Below the pieces are notes generated by a model, which ran no database searches, was not told the DNA's origin, and worked only from the letters and a program-made list of their open reading frames with translations. A program made the translations under genes and the position numbers. This document shows, one piece after another, positions 57,250 to 64,000 of a DNA stretch of 64,000 bases. The DNA lies in assembly GCF_040802235.1 (NCBI RefSeq), contig NC_133161.1, positions 108,641,001 through 108,705,000 of the forward strand. The letters are read 5' to 3'. Position 1 is the first letter of the stretch. Each line of letters begins with the position of its first letter. Origin of the DNA: Manis javanica. Lineage: Eukaryota > Chordata > Mammalia > Pholidota > Manidae.

Positions 57250-59640
57250 TAACATTTCCCAGAAGGCAAAACCTTGACTAAGCATGGTAAGACACTGAAA
57301 AATAACACCCACATGCTTAAAAATGCTAATGTGTAGGACTAGCATCATTGAGAGGACAGTGGATCAAGTATACTGTGGGCCCTGCAGGGCTTACATTCCT
57401 AGAAAAAATAAAAAGTCTCCAAAATTTTAAATCTTCTTTAGAGATAGGACTTAAGAGCTTCATAGCTTAGTAAGTTAAACTTTATTATATAGAGAAACTC
57501 TAATACCTAGAGACTCAGGTTTGAATCCCCTCAGAAAGCACAGAGGCCCTGTGTCCCAACTTAGGGACACTTGACTGACAACCCAAACCTGCAACTTCCA
57601 CTTTTCCGAAAAGGCTGTGATCATTTAAGATCAGGGTCTGCTATGAGTGATGGTAACCCCAATATAACAATAGTAAGTAAGATAGAAACTAGTTTCCTCA
57701 CATAAACAAAATTGAGAAGTAAGTACTCCAGAGCTGGTATGGCAGCCTAATAGTCATGAGGGATTCTAGCTTCTTTCATTTTGTTGATTCCCCCATTCTC
57801 AATATGTGGCTTCCATCTCATGGTACAAAATAGCTGCTTGAGACCCAGCCATTGTTACATCATTCCAGGCAGCAGAAAGGAGGAAAAGGAATAATAGAGC
57901 ACAACCTCTTCCTTTAAGAACACTTTCTAGAGGCTCAGACAAAGCTCCAAGTTCATTCCACTGGCTTTGGCCAGAACTCAGTCACAGGCCATGCCCAGCT
58001 AGCTACAAGGGAAGCTGAGAAGGGCAGTCTTTTTCTGATGGCCTTATGCAAGCTAATTCAGGAGTTCTATTACTAAAGGGGACAACAGAAACTGGGGAAT
58101 AGTTAACAGTCTTTGCTACAAACCATGTTCTTTTCACTTTTGTGTCTGGCAAGATTACTAAAATCTTAGGAAGGTATTAAAAACAAAAAACAGTATCTAG
58201 TAAAGTGTAAAAGCTGCAATCCCAGGAAAGCATGAGAATAAGATACAAATTATGGTATTAACAATTTTACAATCAGTTTGGTGTCAGGTATTCACATTCT
58301 TGTATACTTGTCTGCAAACCTGAGCCACCCAGCCAACAAAAACACGAAGCCGCCAGCTACATGGGAGCACTCCCAGCACAGCTCTTGCCCTTAGAGAGAG
58401 GTGCAAGAATGCCCCAAGGCCATGATGGTGCCGAGTCCTCAGCTCAGACCACAGCTGCTTTCTTCTAAACAGCCAAGCTCCTCAGAGGAGCTGCTCAAAC
58501 TCATTTTCCACTTCCTCAGCCAAGCAGCTACTCCTTCCCAGGGCACTTTCACTGGATCCCAGGGATGGCCAGGGCCACCACAGCTCCCTCCGAGACCTCC
58601 TTCCCCTGAACAGGTAGGGTTCCCCCAGACTTCCTGGTGGGCTCCACTCCCTCCTCACCTGTTGCAAGCTCAGACCCTGCCGCCCTTTTAAATTCTGCAC
58701 TTATCGTTCTGCACACAAACACCATCTCAAGGAGAGAGGGGGTCAGACTCAGTGTCTAGGACCCCAAAGACCTGGAGTTCTGGGAGATGACCATTGCATG
58801 CCCATCAGAAGCTGGCCCTCAGCCAGGCTGGCCCCAGGCCATCCAGGTTCACGGTGGGCACAGGGACATCTTCTGGTAAGAACACTTGCTGAGGGCCACA
58901 GGGGTCAGATGCATGCATTATAGTTGCAGAATGACCTGCCCAGTCAGGATGAATTCATGGACGGGCTGTGTGTGTGAGCACTGCCACACTGAGCCCATGC
59001 AGGCAGGGCTTGCTCTGGGAGCCTTCCCTCCAGCAGAGGAGACATGCTGGAAGCCCAGCCCAGCTTGGGGACCAGAACAAACATCTCAGAGGAAAAAGAG
59101 AGTGGGTGGTGTTCTGGAGGGGCTGTACCTGCCAAGGCCCAGGGGACCCTCCTGTGGAGCAGCAGCCACAGGGTTTTCAGAAGGATGGGTATGGAGTGCA
59201 GGGTGGAGGAAACACAACGGTGGGGGGTGTTTGTGGGGAGGAAGGGACAAAGACCCCCACCCATTCAGGTCTGAAGGAAGGATTGAGCATGATGGGTGGA
59301 GGCCACTTTGCTGTATCTCCCTTGAGATGCCACTTGCCAAGATGAGTCTCCGCTTGTGTGGCTGCAGGCAGGCAGACCTGTGTGCAGCTGAGTTCCTGTG
59401 CTGGGCTAGAGATCGGGGTCCTGCCGTGCTCACTGGGTCTGGGATTCTGCCAGTTGTGGTCATCAGGGACTGGGTGGCAACTGGGAGGTCTTAGAGTGGC
59501 CAGAGCCTTCGCCTGTCCCCAACTCCCCTCTATCCTACTCCTGCACCACAGGTGGAGCCCCTTGCTCAGCACCCTGACTGGGCCAAAGCCATGACTCCTC
59601 CCCGCTGGCTGAGAACTCTTCCTATTTCTAAGTTCTTTAT
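57250..59640. other. Intergenic, probable ancient repeats
   Basis: The stretch at about 57620-58110 has the look of an old interspersed repeat (CCAGGCAGCAGAAAGGAGGAAAAGG, GGCCAGAACTCAGTCACAGGCCATG), but I cannot name it. From 58400 to 59500 only shadow open frames are seen. Confidence 0.4.
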
Positions 59641-59759
59641 TACACAAGTGGTGTTTGCTCATTATAGAAAAACAGAAAAAATGAAAGAAATACAAACACA
59701 AACAGAAAACACAGAAATCAAATGACATAATGATCATGATGAGTTTTCAGGATGGGGGC

Positions 59760-60310
59760 TGGTTACCAGAAAGATAAAGCCATGCTTAGGAGCTTAGAAC
59801 TTACAGCCCCACGCCCATCCTCTGGGGAGGGAAGAGGGGCTGATTGAGTTAAAGATCCATCATGGCTATGTGATGAAGGCTCCATGAAAATCCCACAGAA
59901 AGTACAGGGTTCAGAGAGCTTCCTGTGGGTGAGCACATCCACCTGCCGTGGTGCACCCCAACTCCAAAGAGAAGAAGCTCCTGAACTTATGACCCACAGA
60001 CCTTACCCTGTGTACCTCTTCGTCTAGCTGTACATTCATATCCTTTAACATCCTTTGTAGTAGCTGGTGAGCTAGTAGGCAAACTGTTTCCTGAGTCCTG
60101 TGAGCATTCTAACAAACTATCAAACTCAAGGGTGGGTTTGTGGGAACCCCAGTTGATAGTGGCAGGTTAGGTGGCTAGACTTCAGGTTACCACCTGAAGG
60201 CTGGGGTGAGCCCTGAACCTGTGGGGCCTGCTCCAACTCTGGCCAGAGCATCAGGTTGAGCCACTTCATGTGGAAAGGCCACACGTTTGGAGTCAGCAGT
60301 TCTGGTGAGC
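59760..60310 (+). repeat. Ancient interspersed repeat, LTR-like, family not named
   Basis: The order CTCCTGAACTTATGACC, CTTCGTCTAGCTGTACATTCATATCC, AACTGTTTCCTGAGTCCTGTGAG and TTTGTGGGAACCCCAG is one I recognise as recurrent in eutherian genomes. The ends are not clear. Confidence 0.5.
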
Positions 60311-60689
60311 ACCCAGGGGGCCTTCCAAGCCAGCAGAGATGGAAGCTGTAAGCCCTCAGGCTAAACCCATAGGTCCCACAGTGTCACTTTTGCTGCATTC
60401 TGTTGATCAGAACAAGTTCCAGGGCCAGCCCAGAATTAGAGATGGAACTGGAACCCATCTCTGAGCTTCAGAGCCACTTGAAACTGGGTGCAGGGGGAGG
60501 ACTTAGTGCTGCCAAGCTTGCCATGCCCGCTGCACCATCTGGCACACCATGTGTTTTCCTTACTTAACTGTTGTCTGTCTTGCTGCCTCAGAAATGCAAT
60601 TAAGGCAGAGATTTCTGACTCTTCTGAAGCTGCACCCCACACTTAGATCAGAGCTTGGTGCACAGTTTTTTTGAGACAATGGCTCAGAA

Positions 60690-60960
60690 GTCAAACAGCC
60701 AGTTTTTAAATCATTGCTGTGCCTCTCTGTGCACCGAAACCTTGGAAACCGTTCTCTAGCTCTAAGCCTCAGTTTCTCCATCTGTAAAACAGGGACAATG
60801 ACAGTAGTACCAATTCAATACAATTGAGAAGAAATAAAAGTATATCAAGTAATTGGTACAACACGTGTCCTATGCCAGGTCCTGCACAAACATCACTAAA
60901 CATTGTGCTCATTAGGATGTCCACTATGTTTATCCTCAGAATCCTTCCTTCCCATCTGCA
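60690..60960 (-). repeat. MIR SINE
   Basis: Antisense MIR with AGCCTCAGTTTCTCCATCTGTAAAACAGGG at its centre, followed by a degenerate 3' tail including CCTATGCCAGGTCCTG. Confidence 0.7.
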
Positions 60961-61587
60961 TGGGGGCCTGACCACAGACACCCTTCTGAGCTGCTGCCTC
61001 ACCCCTGCCTTCCTTTGGTGAAGGACAGTCTCTGACCTTGACCTGTCCCATGCTCTGGCAGCCCGTCTGACCTTTCAAGACCCTTCACCCCATGAGCGGT
61101 CACACATGACAACCACGGGCATTTGGTGAAACCTTCTAGCACAGGGCTCTCCTTGAAGTCAATAAATTGGAATTCCTTGTGTGTTTTATTTTGATGATAA
61201 CAGTAGTAAATGGGAAAATACCTAAATAAGGGACAGTCTGTTCATTCAAGAATATAATAATGTCATATTCTGCCCTAGTACAAATGGAAAAATGTGTGCT
61301 GGACAGTAGACAAGTTTGTCCATTTGTGATGGGGTCTGGGTCAGCAAACACCCCTCTTCACATAAGCTTTCTGGACTCCAGTCGCCCCTTCCTCCCCACA
61401 CCTCCCACCCCCACACATTGCCAACCATGTTGAGCCAGGGCTGGCTGGAGGTGAACCCAGTGAGCCTTCATTTTAAAGATACATCTCTTCTCCATCATTC
61501 TCAGGTCAGTTCCCCAGGTGGGAGGAGTGGTCCCTCACCTTTTGTACAGATCCCAACGCAGGCCTCTGACTCTCTCACCTCTTGTAC

Positions 61588-61870
61588 AGAGTTTTTTTGT
61601 GCCCTCTCAGAATTCACACACTGGAATCCTGATACCCAAGCTATTGGGGTCATGAGGTTGGAGCCCTCCTGGACAAGATTGGTGCCCTCGTAAAAGAGGA
61701 GTATCCAATGCCTACCGACACATGAGGGCATAGCGAGAAGTCTGCAACCCGGAGAGACCCTGACCCACACCAAATCGGCTGGCACCTGACGTCACAACTC
61801 CAGTCCCTGGGACTGCCACTCACCACCCACTCTGTGGTGTTTTGTCACATCAGGCTGACTGATACACTGG
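61588..61870 (+). mobile_element. MLT1-like (MaLR) LTR
   Basis: Sense order: TGTGCCCTCTCAGAATTCACAC, GGTCATGAGGTTGGAGCCCTC, GATTGGTGCCCTCGTAAAAGAGG, GGCATAGCGAGAAG and CACTCTGTGGTGTTTTGTCACA. This follows the MaLR LTR pattern from start to end. Confidence 0.65.
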
Positions 61871-61879
61871 GCAACTCAT

Positions 61880-63010
61880 CCCCACAGTGATGTGCAGACA
61901 GCTCAGGAGAGGGCCAACAGCCTACAGGAGCGCAGGCCCAGCAACATCAGCAGTCTGACCATGGGCTCTCTGGAATGCTGCTGGCAAGGGGCCACTGAGG
62001 CAGGGACTGACAGGAGGGGTGGGCCTCAGGGTAGAGTTGGGAGCAGGAACAGGAAATAGCTAGACGAGACTCATCTTGGGAAAATGCAAGCTCATTTATC
62101 TGGGTAAAACTAGTCCAAAGCACAGTGTGAGACAGCGACTGCATGGAACAGCAGAAAGATTGCAGCCTACAGGGCAGTGGGACAAGCTGCCAGTGGGTCA
62201 TCTGTGCAGCCGCTCGGACTTTCCGGGGGTGATGAGCATGAGGAGCAGGAGGCTGGGGACTCAGGTGTCTGGGAACCCTGGGCCAGGCTTATTAGAACTG
62301 GAGAGCTGAGGCCCGAGCTTCCCAGCTGGCCAGGGACCTGGTGTCCAGGAAGGGAGGGGAGGAGAGGGGCACACCCCCCATCAACACTATGTTGCCCATC
62401 TGTGCCCAGACGTCCACTTGGTGGGCACAGAGGGCCACCCTGCCCCCTCACAAAACCTGGTAGGGCCTGTGGAAGACCCTGTCCGTGTTCCTCATTTTTG
62501 CAAGCTGCCCAGTGTTGTAAGTATTCAGGTGTGATGGGTCATTAAAAGCTGCCTCTGGCTCCCCCTGGGTTGAGCTTGGTGCCCTGGTGGGAGACAGAGG
62601 ACACTAGAGAAAAGGAGATAGTTTCAGAAGAGAGATGGCTGCTCTCTGGAAAAGCAGGACCCACAGAGGGGAAACTAGGCTCTGACACCTTACAGAGGCC
62701 CTGGGAGCTTCCCCTTCCCTGCTGGCAGGAGGGGAGATGGGTGGCGAGAGGAGAGGGACCAAAGCCTGGCCCCAAAGAGGGAGCCTGGGCTGAGGTTCCT
62801 GTCTCCACTAGCCCTGTGTCCACTGTGTGCAGAGCCCCAGGGAAGGTTGGGAGAGAGGTGAATACAGGGTCACGGCTGGCCTCCCATCTGTCAGTCTGGT
62901 CATGGGCTACACTGAGGTCACAGATTCCAAAACTTGGTACCTGAAAGACACACAGGAACACTCCCTGTAGCCAAGATATCAGCTTTCCCAGCCTGACCCA
63001 GTCAACCAAT
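61880..63010. other. Intergenic, no gene recognised
   Basis: GC-moderate DNA between the MLT1-like LTR and a possible L1 remnant. Only overlapping shadow frames are seen. Confidence 0.45.
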
Positions 63011-63019
63011 CCCAACCTA

Positions 63020-63400
63020 GGAAAAGGGATTGCTGGGAGTGATTTGTTTTAATTTTGTTGCGTGTCATCGCCAAATTGCCTTCCAAAATGCCTGCCCCTC
63101 TTACAAACTGCCAATTCCTCACACCTTCAATCTGTAAAATAATGCGGCAATTGAAGATATGCTCATTTAAATTTGCACTTCTATAAGGACTGGGCAGGTG
63201 GGGCAATCTGAGCTATGGTTACCGGGGAGTATGTCCTCCATCAATTTCCTACTGGTGTTCTCGCCAATTTTTCCATTTCATTGTCTTTTTGTGTGTGGGC
63301 AATTTCATAATTACAGGAATCAGACAATTTCAAAATGTGTGTCACAATTTCTCCTCGGTTTGCCTTTCAATTTTAATGTTTAAATTCAAGTTACATTTGT
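63020..63400 (-). mobile_element. Possible very old L1 3' fragment
   Basis: A TTTTAATTTTGTTGCGTGTC and CCAAATTGCCTTCC segment near 63048-63090 and the ATTTAAATTTGCACTTC near 63166 resemble the antisense 3' part of ancient L1. Strongly decayed. Confidence 0.35.
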
Positions 63401-63519
63401 ATTAAGTCGACTTTAATCATTCTTTTCCTTTAGTGTCTCCAGGTTGTGATACTGGACTATAAAAACACTCGACTTCCCAGTACGTTTTGTTTCTTTAATC
63501 TGCCTGGATTTTATTTCGC

Positions 63520-64000
63520 AGTTAGAAGAGAAGGTGGGAGCCAACTTCTACTTTTCCAAGGGGCGGGCCGACATCCCAACGCCATCCCGCCAAAAACCCT
63601 TCTTTGGGGTTGGAGCGGCTGCCCCGCCAGCACGACCCCAGCTCGCCCGCTGCCCACCGAGGGTGCCGGTCCTCACCTCCATCTCGGCGATTGGACTGTG
63701 AGTGCGCGTGCCGGGTACGGTGGGCGGTCGGGGCGGGGAACGTGGGGCGGGCGGAGACCCTCTCGCAATCGCGGAGGACGGGCCACCACCTCTCCTCCGC
63801 CCCCATCCTCGCTCCCGCCCGGGCCGAGGACGCCCCGACTACCTCCTTCCAACTGCCTCCCTGGTCCCGCCCCCGCGCCGGGGTTGGGGGGTGTCTCTGG
63901 CTCACAGGTGGTCCCAGGAGCTGGAGCCGGCTTTCCGCGAGAGCCCCTTAGGTGGGAGGCGTGTCCTCCGTTTCTACTTGCATGGAGGCGGGACCTGTGG
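63520..64000 (+). promoter_or_regulatory. GC-rich island, probable promoter at the window edge
   Basis: CpG density rises sharply. It holds GGGGCGGG Sp1-like sites (near 63560 and 63732) and an inverted CCAAT box (ATTGG, 63690-63694). By human gene order POLM lies beyond AEBP1 and runs away from it, which on this map is the plus strand. I see no POLM coding sequence, so the link is by synteny only. Confidence 0.5.

Noticed and set aside
58886-59494. 202-codon plus-strand frame
   Set aside because: No similarity to known proteins; three other long frames overlap it on both strands, so chance openness is more likely.

Overview
The window is nuclear DNA of a placental mammal. Two split vertebrate genes are present with GT-AG introns, next to long-decayed LINE-1 (L1), LTR and MIR repeats. 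No bacterial-type operons occur. I see no primate Alu, rodent B1/B2, carnivore tRNA-Lys SINE or ruminant BovB. The L1 copies differ from the primate L1 I know. A non-primate, non-rodent eutherian, perhaps laurasiatherian, fits best; pangolin is a guess I cannot test here.

Left third (about 1-32.2 kb): a nested pile of retroelements. An old L1 (from about 2.06 kb, resuming at 18.07 kb) carries three LTR insertions (3399-3822, 4139-4494, 5905-6501) and younger L1s. Two L1s of one subfamily (6650-10075 and 18439-32205) are each interrupted by a younger L1 (10078 and 23379). Both younger L1s are followed by the same 1.6-kb piece of an endogenous retrovirus: env transmembrane region, polypurine tract, and LTR ending in AATAAA plus poly(A). 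The second unit is bracketed by a 16-bp target-site duplication, so L1 plus retroviral piece probably moved together as a chimeric retrotransposon.

Middle (33.6-50.5 kb): a degenerate telomere-like tract, then a GC-rich promoter with five inverted CCAAT boxes. Next is POLD2 on the plus strand (10 coding exons, 469 residues), followed tail-to-tail by AEBP1 on the minus strand (21 coding exons, 1127 residues). Their poly(A) signals lie about 170 bp apart. This POLD2-AEBP1 convergent order matches the human 7p13 neighbourhood. POLD2 is the B subunit of DNA polymerase delta; AEBP1 (ACLP) is a secreted collagen-binding pseudo-carboxypeptidase. They share a locus, not a pathway.

Right part (50.5-64 kb): AEBP1 promoter, then intergenic DNA with MIR, MLT1/MLT2-like LTR and L1 remnants but no coding gene I can support. 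A GC-rich island at 63.5-64 kb looks like another promoter; by human synteny POLM would be the candidate gene beyond the edge.
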